A stretch of 64,000 nucleotides of DNA from an uncultured Microbacterium sp. (GTDB taxonomy: Bacteria; Actinomycetota; Actinomycetes; Actinomycetales; Microbacteriaceae). The stretch lies in NCBI GenBank assembly GCA_947503655.1, contig CANNEP010000001.1, positions 1 to 64,000 of the forward strand, written 5' to 3'. Below the pieces are notes generated by a model, which made no database searches, was not told where the DNA came from, and saw only the letters and a program-made list of their open reading frames with translations. The position numbers were made by a program, and so were the translations under genes. Below, piece by piece: positions 17,425-25,428 of the stretch. How positions within the stretch are numbered: the first letter of the stretch is position 1; the number at the start of each line of letters is the position of its first letter.

Positions 17425-17859
17425 GTGAAGAGCAATGTTGTCCTTTGGTGGATCATCGCGGTCTTCTTCGCCCTCGTCGGCGTCATGTATACCGCGTGGA
17501 ACATCCTGGCTCACCCGGGTCTGCCCCTCGTCGACCAGATTGAGTGGGTTGGCTCGACCGCGTTGTTCTTCACCGCCGCGATGGGCGCCATGGTCGGTAT
17601 TTACCTGACCCGCGTTTACAAGAACCAGGGTGGCGAGCTGCCGGAAGACATCCTGACCAGCGACATCGACGACGGTGACCCCGAGATCGGTGAGTTTGCA
17701 CCGTGGTCGTGGTGGCCGCTCGTGCTCGCTTCGTCGGCAGCGATCTTCCTTGTCGGTATGGCAGTCGGACACTTCCTCCTCCCGATCGGTATTGCGGTCT
17801 TCGCAATCGCCATCGTGGGTTGGGTGTACGAGTACTACCGCGGATACTTCGCACGCTGA
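17425..17859 (+). CDS. ctaF: actinobacterial cytochrome c oxidase subunit IV
   Basis: 144 residues from GTG 17425, 1 nt after ctaD; the longer frame upstream is only ctaD overlap. Four hydrophobic segments match the small actinobacterial CtaF subunit of the aa3 oxidase: about 5-25, 36-56, 95-115 and 118-138. They are separated by a charged loop (DILTSDIDDGDPEIGEF) facing the other side of the membrane. It supports assembly and stability of the oxidase rather than catalysis. Confidence 0.92.
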   Translation: MKSNVVLWWIIAVFFALVGVMYTAWNILAHPGLPLVDQIEWVGSTALFFTAAMGAMVGIYLTRVYKNQGGELPEDILTSDIDDGDPEIGEFAPWSWWPLVLASSAAIFLVGMAVGHFLLPIGIAVFAIAIVGWVYEYYRGYFAR

Positions 17860-17871
17860 TCAATCAGTCAC

Positions 17872-17903
17872 AAACGGGCCGTTCCTCCGGGAGCGGCCCG
17901 TTT
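17872..17903 (+). terminator. terminator of the ctaCDF operon
   Basis: AAACGGGCCG at 17872-17881 pairs with CGGCCCGTTT at 17894-17903, followed by TGCTTTG. Confidence 0.88.
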
Positions 17904-17935
17904 TGCTTTGCTGGGATCTATGCTGATCCATCAGC

Positions 17936-18148
17936 ATGGGGTCGGGTGCCGGGTATCACCTCGTGAGTACAGCCACGCGTGCGCTCCGTGATTCCGGGTT
18001 CACGAACGCGTTCCTCTGGGTGCTGGACGGCAACGATCGCGCAATTAGCTTTTACGAGCGCAATGGGTGGCACGACAGCGGCGCCACCAAACTCGATGAC
18101 TTCGACGGCGACGAGCTTCGTGAGCGCCGCTTCGAGCGCGCGCTTTAA
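17936..18148 (+). pseudogene. GNAT acetyltransferase, C-terminal remnant
   Basis: The 70 residues correspond to the second half of a GNAT domain. They contain the acetyl-CoA pyrophosphate loop (GSGAGYHLV) and the C-terminal ALRDSGF...FLWVLDGNDRAISFYERNGW block. An in-frame TGA at 17924-17926, just before the loop, leaves no room for the first 80-100 residues, including the substrate-binding strands. No promoter or ribosome site is visible. This is a truncated relic, probably cut by the deletion that joined it to the ctaF terminator. Confidence 0.75.
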
Positions 18149-18186
18149 CTCACCAGAGCGGCCCCCATGAGCAGCCGCCCGAAGCG

Positions 18187-18900
18187 CTACTGCGCGAGGG
18201 GCTCGATGAGGGCGGGGGAATTGTTGCGCACATTGCCGACGGCACGGTCGACGGCGTAGGCCTCAAGGAGCGTCTCCATGCCTTCGGCAGCGTCAGTCGC
18301 GGCGTCGAGAATATCCCGGGGGTAGTCGACTGTCGGGTCGAGCCAGGCGTCAGCGTAGTCGTCGTCGACGAACACCGGCATGCGGTCGTGAATGCTGGCA
18401 AGATTGCCGGTGGCGGAGCGCGTCAGGATCGAGAAGCTCAGCATCCACCGGTTCGGGTCGTCGTTCGCAGCTGCCGGGTTCTTCCACCATTCGTAGAGGC
18501 CAGCAAAGAAGAGAGGCGCGCCATCAGCCGGCCGGATGAAGTACGGCTGCTTACCCTCGGGTGTCGTGTGCCACTCGTAGTAGCCGGTGACCGGAACAAT
18601 GGCACGCCGGTTTTCGAAGGCGCCCCGAAACATCGGTTTGTCTTCCAGCTCTTCAGAGCGCGCATTGATGGCGCGCGGGCCCACGGAGGGATCTTTTGCC
18701 CAACTGGGCACCAGACCCCAGCGGGCTGGTTCCAATCGCCGTGTCGGTGGTTCCGTCTTCACCGAATCAAGCACAATAGCGACGCGGTCGGTGGGTGCCA
18801 CGTTGTACGACGGGGCAGGTAGATCTTGAGCCTCGAGGTCTACGCGCAAGACGCCAACGAGCTCTGACCCGACATTCGCTACGACAAATCGTCCGCACAT
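18187..18900 (-). CDS. SOS response-associated peptidase (SRAP/YedK/HMCES)
   Basis: 237 residues, ATG start. The protein begins MCGRF, so after Met removal Cys2 becomes the N-terminal nucleophile that forms a thiazolidine crosslink with abasic sites in single-stranded DNA. The other family residues are visible: NARSEE near 95-100, GYYEWH near 128-133, and the conserved histidine in the IHDRMPVF segment. It shields abasic sites during replication. A TAGGCT element 6 nt upstream implies leaderless expression. No LexA box is apparent. Confidence 0.95.
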   Translation of the reverse strand: MCGRFVVANVGSELVGVLRVDLEAQDLPAPSYNVAPTDRVAIVLDSVKTEPPTRRLEPARWGLVPSWAKDPSVGPRAINARSEELEDKPMFRGAFENRRAIVPVTGYYEWHTTPEGKQPYFIRPADGAPLFFAGLYEWWKNPAAANDDPNRWMLSFSILTRSATGNLASIHDRMPVFVDDDYADAWLDPTVDYPRDILDAATDAAEGMETLLEAYAVDRAVGNVRNNSPALIEPLAQ

Positions 18901-18906
18901 GCCGCC

Positions 18907-18912
18907 AGCCTA
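18907..18912 (-). promoter_or_regulatory. -10 element of the SRAP gene (leaderless)
   Basis: TAGGCT on the minus strand lies 6 nt before the ATG, with no ribosome site. Confidence 0.6.
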
Positions 18913-18953
18913 CGCCGCACCGCCGACATCGCCGGCGACGCGCACGTGTGGCG

Positions 18954-19976
18954 TCAGCGGATGATGCCCTCTTCGCGTAGCCGGTCGAGAAGCCCGGCAC
19001 CATCAGGAGCGGTCACCCACGGGGTGTCAGAGTGGTCGTTTACAAGCGCGCGACCACCGGCGAGCACAGCCTCCGCGGGTGAGAGCCGACGGATCGCGAC
19101 GGCCGCGACGTTCTGTGGGTGTTCCTTCGCGAACTCGGTATAGATCGAGTCATCGTGCTGGCCGTCGTCACCAATGAGGAGCCACTTGATGTGGGGAAAT
19201 TCTCCGGCGAGACGTCGCAGGTTGCGCTCTTTGTGTTCGCGACCGGAACGGAAGAAACGGTCGTGCGTGGGGCCCCAGTCTGTCAGCAGCATCGCCCCAC
19301 GAGGGAAGAGATGACGACGGAGGAATCGCGACAGCGTGGGGGCAATGTTCCACGCGCCGGTAGAGAGGTAAATCATCGGCGAGCCGGGGTTGTCACGCAC
19401 CAGGCGCTCGAGCAACACCGCCATGCCCGGAACCGGCAGGCGTGCGTGCTCGTCGATGACGAAGGAGTTCCACGCCGCGACAAGGGGGCGGGGGAGAGCC
19501 GTGACCATGACGGTGTCATCGATATCGCTGAGGATGCCAAAACGCGCGTCGTTCGCGACGATCAGCACGTGAGCCTCGACCGGAGGCTGGCCCTCGACCG
19601 ACATCGTGATCTTCTGCCAGCCGGCAGGCAGTTTCGCCTTCACGACGAAGTCAATGACGCCGCCGCTGTCAGCCGTGATTTCGAATGATTCGTCACCGAC
19701 GGTGACGGTTACGAGCGAGAAGCTGACCGGGATGCCCATGAAGCTACGCCAGCCGCGGACGCTCTCGAGCTCACCCTCGGGGGTGCGGCGGCGGGGGCGC
19801 ACAATCAGTACGCGCCCGAGAACACGCACCCAATCTTCGCTGCCGTACCCGGGAAACGGAACGATCGTCGGCGTCTTGCCGCGCTTGCGCGCACGACGCT
19901 CACGCCACGCGTGGTACCGGCGCTCGAGGCGGGCAAACCAGTTGATCTTCGGGTGATCGGGGGACTGAGAGAACAT
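18954..19976 (-). CDS. App1-like (DUF2183) phosphatase domain protein
   Basis: 340 residues. The C-terminal App1/DUF2183 domain starts near residue 140 and contains the HAD-type nucleophile motif ILSDIDDTV (about 146-154). Downstream are YLSTGAWN and LLIGDDGQHD, the third and fourth HAD-like motifs. In yeast App1 this domain is an Mg2+-dependent phosphatidate phosphatase. The N-terminal 130 residues are basic, then beta-rich (WRSFMGIPVSFSLVTVTVG). No signal peptide is seen. It lies 5 nt after the DedA gene with AGAGG as ribosome site, so the two probably form an operon linked to membrane lipids. Confidence 0.88.
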   Translation of the reverse strand: MFSQSPDHPKINWFARLERRYHAWRERRARKRGKTPTIVPFPGYGSEDWVRVLGRVLIVRPRRRTPEGELESVRGWRSFMGIPVSFSLVTVTVGDESFEITADSGGVIDFVVKAKLPAGWQKITMSVEGQPPVEAHVLIVANDARFGILSDIDDTVMVTALPRPLVAAWNSFVIDEHARLPVPGMAVLLERLVRDNPGSPMIYLSTGAWNIAPTLSRFLRRHLFPRGAMLLTDWGPTHDRFFRSGREHKERNLRRLAGEFPHIKWLLIGDDGQHDDSIYTEFAKEHPQNVAAVAIRRLSPAEAVLAGGRALVNDHSDTPWVTAPDGAGLLDRLREEGIIR

Positions 19977-19981
19977 CGCCT

Positions 19982-20710
19982 CTAGTCTTTCACGTCTCTC
20001 GGATTGATGGCAGTTGCCGGGCTCTCGTCATCGAAGAGATCGACGTTGTTGATGCTCGGAAGCTGGTCATCGCTGTCACCGAGGTGACGGCTTTCACGGC
20101 GTTGCAGCACCTTCTTGGCCACAAACACCGCAATCGCGAACAGGACGATGATGCCAACGAAGAGGTATCCCGCCCAGTGCAGGCTCGAGCTCAAATGTGC
20201 ATAGGTCTGGGCAGCGCCGGCGGCGACCGTGACGTAGAGCCCCGCCCACAGCGTGCACGCGGGCAGCGTCCACGCGATGAAGCGGCGGTACGAGAAGGTG
20301 CTCATGCCGACAGTGACCGGAACCAGGGAGTGCAGCACCGGAAGAAAGCGCGAAATGAAGATGGCGGGTCCGCCGCGGCGCTGCAGATAGCGTTCGGCGC
20401 GCACCCAGTTCTTCTCGCCGATCTTGCGGCCGAGCCACGTGGTGCGAATCTTCGGGCCGAGCCAGCGCCCCAACCAGAAACCAATCGATTCGCCGATGAG
20501 GGCACCGAGGATTACGACGACGGCAAGAATGATCCCGTCGAGCGGCCCTTGAACACCCATCGCCGCGGTGATGACGATCGTGTCACCCGGAACGACAAGG
20601 CCGATGAGCACGCTTGTTTCGAGCATGATCGCGAGGCCAGCGATCGTCGTGCGCAGGGCAGGATCGACAGACTGCACCAGATCGATGAGCACGCCGACAA
20701 TGTCGTTCAC
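19982..20710 (-). CDS. DedA family membrane protein
   Basis: 242 residues from a GTG start. The SNARE-associated/DedA domain (about 25-180) contains the conserved GESIGFWLGRWLG and FISRFLPVLHSLVPVTVGMS blocks, the latter with the essential arginine. DedA proteins are membrane transporters or flippases implicated in undecaprenyl-phosphate or phospholipid recycling and membrane potential. The C-terminal 40 residues are acidic. It is the first gene of a two-gene unit with the App1-like phosphatase. TAGGCT lies 7 nt before the GTG, suggesting leaderless expression. Confidence 0.94.
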   Translation of the reverse strand: MNDIVGVLIDLVQSVDPALRTTIAGLAIMLETSVLIGLVVPGDTIVITAAMGVQGPLDGIILAVVVILGALIGESIGFWLGRWLGPKIRTTWLGRKIGEKNWVRAERYLQRRGGPAIFISRFLPVLHSLVPVTVGMSTFSYRRFIAWTLPACTLWAGLYVTVAAGAAQTYAHLSSSLHWAGYLFVGIIVLFAIAVFVAKKVLQRRESRHLGDSDDQLPSINNVDLFDDESPATAINPRDVKD

Positions 20711-20717
20711 AAAAGTG

Positions 20718-20723
20718 AGCCTA
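20718..20723 (-). promoter_or_regulatory. -10 element of the DedA gene (leaderless)
   Basis: Minus-strand TAGGCT ends 7 nt before the GTG start; no ribosome site is present. Confidence 0.6.
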
Positions 20724-20767
20724 AAGCCTGTGGGCTGGCAATGCGTGGGGGAGATCCCCAGAATCCG

Positions 20768-20773
20768 TAGAGT
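20768..20773 (+). promoter_or_regulatory. -10 element of pabB (leaderless)
   Basis: TAGAGT ends 6 nt before the ATG at 20780, without a ribosome site. The divergent DedA -10 lies 45 nt away. Confidence 0.55.
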
Positions 20774-20779
20774 TGTGGC

Positions 20780-22087
20780 ATGTCGACGAACCTCACTGCC
20801 GTGAAGTTGCGCGGGTGGGTGTCACCCGACGCGTTGTTTCACGCCTCTGAACGTCACGCCGACGTTGCATTTTTTCTTGATGCCGGCGCACAGGCGAGCA
20901 CGGGATGGAGCTATCTCGGAGTCGGGTCGCGCGTTGACCTCGACGAGGCGCTTGACGTTGTCGTTCGCGGCGCTGGCGACGAATGGCCGGTGGGTCCGTT
21001 CCGTGGGGGCTGGATTACGTGGCTCGGCTACGACGACGCAGCCGCCCGCGCTGGCGCGCCCGCAGTCGATGCTGAACGCGGCGTAGCGATCAGCGCCGAG
21101 TCGTTCCTCGCTTTCGATCTCGCGGCGCGCGTGGTGTGGGCTGTCGCGCCGGTCGCTGATGCCGAAGCTTTCGCCGCGGCAACGCAACAGCGCCTCGACG
21201 CTGAACCCGAAGTTCCGCTCGCGCTGGCTGCGCAACCCCACGAGGCCGTCGCGCGCCACACGGCGGCCGAGTATGCCGCTGATATCGAGGCGTGCCGTGA
21301 GGCGATCCGCCAGGGTGACGCGTATCAGCTCTGCATGACGACGCGGTTTACGGTTGCGGGCGCACACGACGCGGCCGATGTGTTTCTCCGCTTGCGGGCG
21401 GCGACGCCGTCGCACCACGCCGCGTACATTCGCGTCGGCGAGACAACGCTCGTGAGTGCGAGCCCGGAGCAGTTCGTGACCATTGAGGGCGCGCGCATCA
21501 GCACCAAGCCCATCAAGGGCACGCGGCCCCGGGGCGAGACGCCGCAAGAGGACGCGCGTCTCGCAGCGGAGCTGCTCGCGAGCGAGAAGGAGCGTGCCGA
21601 AAACGTCATGATCGTTGACCTGATGCGCAACGATCTGTCACGCATCTGCACCCCGGGTTCCGTTCGTGTCGACAAGCTGTGGCACGTCGAGTCTTACCGC
21701 GCGGTTCACCAGTTGGTGAGCACGGTGTCGGGTCAGGTGGCAGCCGGAACCACGGTGAGTGACGTGCTGGATGCCACCTTCCCAGCCGGGTCGATGACGG
21801 GAGCGCCGAAGCTCAGTGCGATGACAATTCTGCACGGGCTCGAGCGTGGCGGCCGGGGCGTGTATTCCGGTTGTTTCGGCTGGATCTCGCACGATGGTTC
21901 CGCTGATCTGGCGATGGTTATTCGTACGGTGATCGTCGGAACCACGGAAGCGTATGTGGGTGCCGGTGGCGGTATCACGTGGGGTTCGATTGCGGCGGAT
22001 GAGGTCGCCGAGGTTGCGATTAAGGCGCGGGCGCCGCTCGCGGCGCTGGGGGCTCGCGTCGCGGCGGAGTGGGAACCGGTTCGGTAG
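20780..22087 (+). CDS. pabB: aminodeoxychorismate synthase component I
   Basis: 435 residues. The chorismate-binding domain occupies about 165-425. The motif PIKGTRPRG, with Lys in place of the Ala of anthranilate synthase (PIAGT), is the PabB signature; the lysine supports the ADC synthase reaction. Other blocks: DAYQLCMTTRF, ERAENVMIVDLMRNDL with metal-binding residues, and FPAGSMTGAPK. It converts chorismate and ammonia to 4-amino-4-deoxychorismate for folate synthesis; the glutaminase PabA is not in the window. Salicylate or isochorismate synthases are related but lack the PIKGT motif. Confidence 0.9.
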   Translation: MSTNLTAVKLRGWVSPDALFHASERHADVAFFLDAGAQASTGWSYLGVGSRVDLDEALDVVVRGAGDEWPVGPFRGGWITWLGYDDAAARAGAPAVDAERGVAISAESFLAFDLAARVVWAVAPVADAEAFAAATQQRLDAEPEVPLALAAQPHEAVARHTAAEYAADIEACREAIRQGDAYQLCMTTRFTVAGAHDAADVFLRLRAATPSHHAAYIRVGETTLVSASPEQFVTIEGARISTKPIKGTRPRGETPQEDARLAAELLASEKERAENVMIVDLMRNDLSRICTPGSVRVDKLWHVESYRAVHQLVSTVSGQVAAGTTVSDVLDATFPAGSMTGAPKLSAMTILHGLERGGRGVYSGCFGWISHDGSADLAMVIRTVIVGTTEAYVGAGGGITWGSIAADEVAEVAIKARAPLAALGARVAAEWEPVR

Positions 22088-22132
22088 GATAGAAGAACGC
22101 GTTTTTCGTTTTACTCTGCTGAGGAAGTACCC

Positions 22133-24697
22133 GTGTCACAAGCTGCCCCCATGGACTCTGCCGAAACTGGCGTCGACCTGCATGCGATCGAGGCCAAGTG
22201 GCAGCGACTTTGGGCCGACGAGCAGCCCTTCAACGCCGGTGGTGACGAAGACACCCGCCCGCGTAAGTACGTGCTGGCGATGTTCCCGTACCCCTCGGGT
22301 GACCTGCACATGGGGCACGCCGAGAACTACCTGTACTCCGACATCGTGGCGCGCTACTGGCGTCACCGCGGCTACAACGTTCTGAACCCGATCGGGTGGG
22401 ACTCGTTTGGTCTGCCCGCGGAGAACGCGGCGATCAAGCGTGGTGCTGACCCGCGCGAGTGGACGTACGCGAACATCGAGCAGCAGAAGACGGGCTTCAA
22501 GCGCTACGGCGTCTCGTTCGACTGGACGCGCGAACTGCACACGTCTGACCCGGAGTATTACCACTGGAACCAGTGGCTGTTCCAGCTGATGTTCGACCGT
22601 GGCCTGGCATACCGCAAGGAGTCGCCAGTCAACTGGTGCCCGAACGACCAGACCGTGCTCGCAAACGAGCAGGTTGTTGATGGTCTGTGTGAGCGTTGTG
22701 GCGCCCAGGTCGTTAAGAAGAAGCTGACGCAGTGGTACTTCAAGATCACCGATTACGCTGACCGTCTGCTCGACGACCTGAACCAGCTGGAGGGCCGCTG
22801 GCCGAGCAAGGTGCTGCAGATGCAGCGCAACTGGATCGGCCGCTCGCAGGGCGCTGACATTGACTTTGAAATCGAGGGTCGCACCGAGAAGGTGACGGTC
22901 TTCTCGACCCGCCCCGACACGCTGCACGGCGCGACGTTCTTCGTGGTGGCTCCGGACTCTGATCTGGCTGCCGAATTGGCCGCAGGAGCTGACGCTGACG
23001 TGCGTATGCGTTTCCAGGCATATCTCGAAGAGGTGGGCCGTCACAGCGAAATTGAGCGCCAGTCGACGGACCGACCGAAGACCGGTGTGTTCCTCGGTCG
23101 CTACGCGATCAACCCGGTCAACGGGGAAAAGATGCCAATCTGGGCTGCCGATTACGTGCTCGCTGACTACGGTCACGGCGCCGTCATGGCTGTGCCCGCG
23201 CACGACCAGCGTGACCTCGACTTTGCCCGCGCTTTCGACCTGCCGATCAAGGTCGTTGTTGACACCACCGCGCCGATCACAGGCGCGATCACGGTTGTCG
23301 ACCCCGAGGACCTCGACGCCGTTGCCGCGTCGATCGATGAGCTGCACCCGGGTAAAACCGGCGTCGCGCTGACCGGCGAAGGTCGCCTGATCAACTCGGG
23401 TTCACTCAACGGCCTGAGCAAGCGCACCGCGATCGAGCGCGTCATCGCTGAACTTGAGGCGAACGGTGGGGGCCGAGCGACCACGACGTTCCGTCTGCGC
23501 GACTGGCTGATTTCACGCCAGCGGTTCTGGGGAACCCCCATCCCGATGGTGCACACCACCGACGGTCGCCTGGAGAAGGTTCCGGCCGACCAGTTGCCGG
23601 TGCGCCTGCCGAGCGCTGCGGGCCTCGACCTGAAACCGAAGGGAACGTCACCGCTGGGCGGCGCCACCGAGTGGGTCAACACGGTCGACCCCGTGACGGG
23701 TGAAGCGGCACAGCGTGATCCCGACACGATGGACACGTTCGTTGACTCGTCGTGGTACTACTTGCGCTTCCTGAATGCGAACGACCCAACGCAGGCGTTC
23801 GACCCGGCGGAGGCCGCTAAGTGGGCGCCGGTTGACCACTACATCGGTGGCGTTGAGCACGCGATTCTGCACCTGCTGTACGCACGCTTCATCACGAAGG
23901 TGCTATTTGACCTCGGCTACGTCGACTTCACCGAGCCGTTCACCAGCCTGATCAACCAGGGCATGGTTATTCTCGATGGCACGAAGATGTCGAAGTCGAA
24001 GGGCAACCTGGTGTTGTTCAACGACGAGCTCGAGGCGCACGGTGCTGACGTGCTGCGCACGGCGCTCGCGTTCGCCGGCCCCGTTGAAGACGACAAAGAC
24101 TGGAAGGACGTCTCGACGACGGGTGCCTTCAAGTTCCTCTCGCGTGCGATGCGTATTGCTCGCGAGGTCTCGTCGCCCGTTGACGCCCTGTTCGCTGACG
24201 GTGACGTGGCGCTGCGCCGCGTGACTCACAAGGTGTGGGCCGAGGTGCCGGCACTCGTCGAGCAGACCAAGTTCAACGTTGTCGTCGCCCGCCTCATGGA
24301 GCTCGTCAACGCAACCCGCAAGACGATCGATTCCGGTGCGGGCGCTGGTGACCCCGCGGTTCGCGAAGCTGCCGAGGCTATCGCACTCGTGCTCGACCTG
24401 ATCGCGCCGCACTCGGCTGAAGAGATGTGGCACATTCTGGGCCACGACGGCTTCGCAGGTGTAGTGAACTGGCGTACCGCCGACCCGGCGCTGCTGGTCG
24501 AAGACACCGCAACGTGCGTTGTGCAGGTCAACGGCAAGGTCCGTTCGCAGCTCGAGGTGCCGACCAAGATCTCGGCCGAAGAGCTCGAGGCCCTGGCTCG
24601 CGCCGACGAGAAGACCATCCGCGCCATCGGTGACGCCCAGATCATGAAGGTGATCGTTCGCGCCCCGAAGATCGTGAACTTCGCCGTCAAGGCGTAA
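22133..24697 (+). CDS. leuS: leucyl-tRNA synthetase
   Basis: 854 residues, GTG start with GAGGAAG upstream. Class I synthetase: HIGH-type motif LHMGH at about 58-62 and KMSKS at about 618-622. The CP1 editing domain lies between (about 220-410; TRPDT and the [13 protein letters not shown] loop). The leucine-specific insertion precedes KMSKS. The anticodon-binding domain begins near 670 and the C-terminal ubiquitin-like domain covers about the last 65 residues. It charges tRNA-Leu. The 45-nt upstream gap holds TACTCT as a possible -10; no T-box is seen. A strong terminator follows. Confidence 0.98.
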   Translation: MSQAAPMDSAETGVDLHAIEAKWQRLWADEQPFNAGGDEDTRPRKYVLAMFPYPSGDLHMGHAENYLYSDIVARYWRHRGYNVLNPIGWDSFGLPAENAAIKRGADPREWTYANIEQQKTGFKRYGVSFDWTRELHTSDPEYYHWNQWLFQLMFDRGLAYRKESPVNWCPNDQTVLANEQVVDGLCERCGAQVVKKKLTQWYFKITDYADRLLDDLNQLEGRWPSKVLQMQRNWIGRSQGADIDFEIEGRTEKVTVFSTRPDTLHGATFFVVAPDSDLAAELAAGADADVRMRFQAYLEEVGRHSEIERQSTDRPKTGVFLGRYAINPVNGEKMPIWAADYVLADYGHGAVMAVPAHDQRDLDFARAFDLPIKVVVDTTAPITGAITVVDPEDLDAVAASIDELHPGKTGVALTGEGRLINSGSLNGLSKRTAIERVIAELEANGGGRATTTFRLRDWLISRQRFWGTPIPMVHTTDGRLEKVPADQLPVRLPSAAGLDLKPKGTSPLGGATEWVNTVDPVTGEAAQRDPDTMDTFVDSSWYYLRFLNANDPTQAFDPAEAAKWAPVDHYIGGVEHAILHLLYARFITKVLFDLGYVDFTEPFTSLINQGMVILDGTKMSKSKGNLVLFNDELEAHGADVLRTALAFAGPVEDDKDWKDVSTTGAFKFLSRAMRIAREVSSPVDALFADGDVALRRVTHKVWAEVPALVEQTKFNVVVARLMELVNATRKTIDSGAGAGDPAVREAAEAIALVLDLIAPHSAEEMWHILGHDGFAGVVNWRTADPALLVEDTATCVVQVNGKVRSQLEVPTKISAEELEALARADEKTIRAIGDAQIMKVIVRAPKIVNFAVKA

Positions 24698-24710
24698 GTT
24701 TCGCTTCCCG

Positions 24711-24743
24711 AAGTCCCCGGAACCCTCATGGTTCCGGGGACTT
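24711..24743 (+). terminator. leuS terminator built from an inverted pair of the GGAACC/GGTTCC motif
   Basis: AAGTCCCCGGAACC pairs perfectly with GGTTCCGGGGACTT around a CTCAT loop. The right arm contains an exact TGGTTCCG, the octamer enriched across the window; the left arm contains CGGAACCC. Confidence 0.88.
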
Positions 24744-24839
24744 CCGCGTTTCGTCACGGTACTTTCCTCCCCAGGCGGCGACTTTGGGGTTTCGGTACCC
24801 AAAGCTGGGGATGAGCGGAACCAGCGGTTTGTGGGTGCC

Positions 24840-24845
24840 TAGCGT
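24840..24845 (+). promoter_or_regulatory. -10 element of comEA (leaderless)
   Basis: TAGCGT ends 6 nt before the comEA ATG; no ribosome site is present. Confidence 0.5.
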
Positions 24846-24851
24846 GGCGGT

Positions 24852-25427
24852 ATGTCGGACTCCGCACAGCCACGCGCGCAGCGGGCGTTGCGAATTGGGA
24901 TCGGCGCGGCGCTCATCGTGATCGTCGGCGTGTTCGCGGTCGTCGTCGGCATGGGCGTCGTGCGGTCGGCGGGGGAGCAAGTGGTGTCGGTTCCGGCATC
25001 GGCCGCCACCGCCGCGCCGATCTATGTTGACGTGCAGGGCGCCGTGGTCACGCCGGGTGTCTATGTGCTCGACGCTGATGCGCGCGTGGTCGACGCGGTG
25101 ACAGCGGCGGGTGGATTTCGCGACGATGCGAACGCGGCCGGCATCAACCTCGCACGACTTGTCATTGACGGTGAGCAACTCGTGGTGCCGACGCTTAGCG
25201 CAGATGGTGCCGCGCCTGAACAGTTCGACGATGGGCTGATTAACATCAACGCTGCGACCTCCGCCGAACTCGAAGAATTGCCGCGCATCGGCGAAGCACT
25301 CGCGTCACGCATCATCTCTTGGCGTGACGAGAACGGCCCGTTTCGCACCGTCGATGATCTCGGCAATGTGTCGGGAATCGGCGAGAAAATGCTCGAGGTG
25401 CTTCGGCCGTTGGTCAAGGTGGGGTGA
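24852..25427 (+). CDS. comEA: ComEA-type DNA-binding protein
   Basis: 191 residues. A single N-terminal membrane helix (about 14-36) anchors the protein with the rest outside. An SLBB domain (about 56-112: IYVDVQGAVVTPGVYVL) is followed by a short linker and a double helix-hairpin-helix domain (about 128-190: LININAATSAELEELPRIG, GNVSGIGEKML). This is the domain order of ComEA, the receptor for incoming transforming DNA at the membrane. The comEC channel gene begins 1 nt after its stop. No other competence genes are in the window. Confidence 0.94.
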   Translation: MSDSAQPRAQRALRIGIGAALIVIVGVFAVVVGMGVVRSAGEQVVSVPASAATAAPIYVDVQGAVVTPGVYVLDADARVVDAVTAAGGFRDDANAAGINLARLVIDGEQLVVPTLSADGAAPEQFDDGLININAATSAELEELPRIGEALASRIISWRDENGPFRTVDDLGNVSGIGEKMLEVLRPLVKVG

Positions 25428-25428
25428 C

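Noticed and set aside
22087..22132. T-box or leucine-responsive leader before leuS
   Set aside because: Only 45 nt separate pabB and leuS, too short for a T-box; no specifier hairpin or antiterminator is visible.
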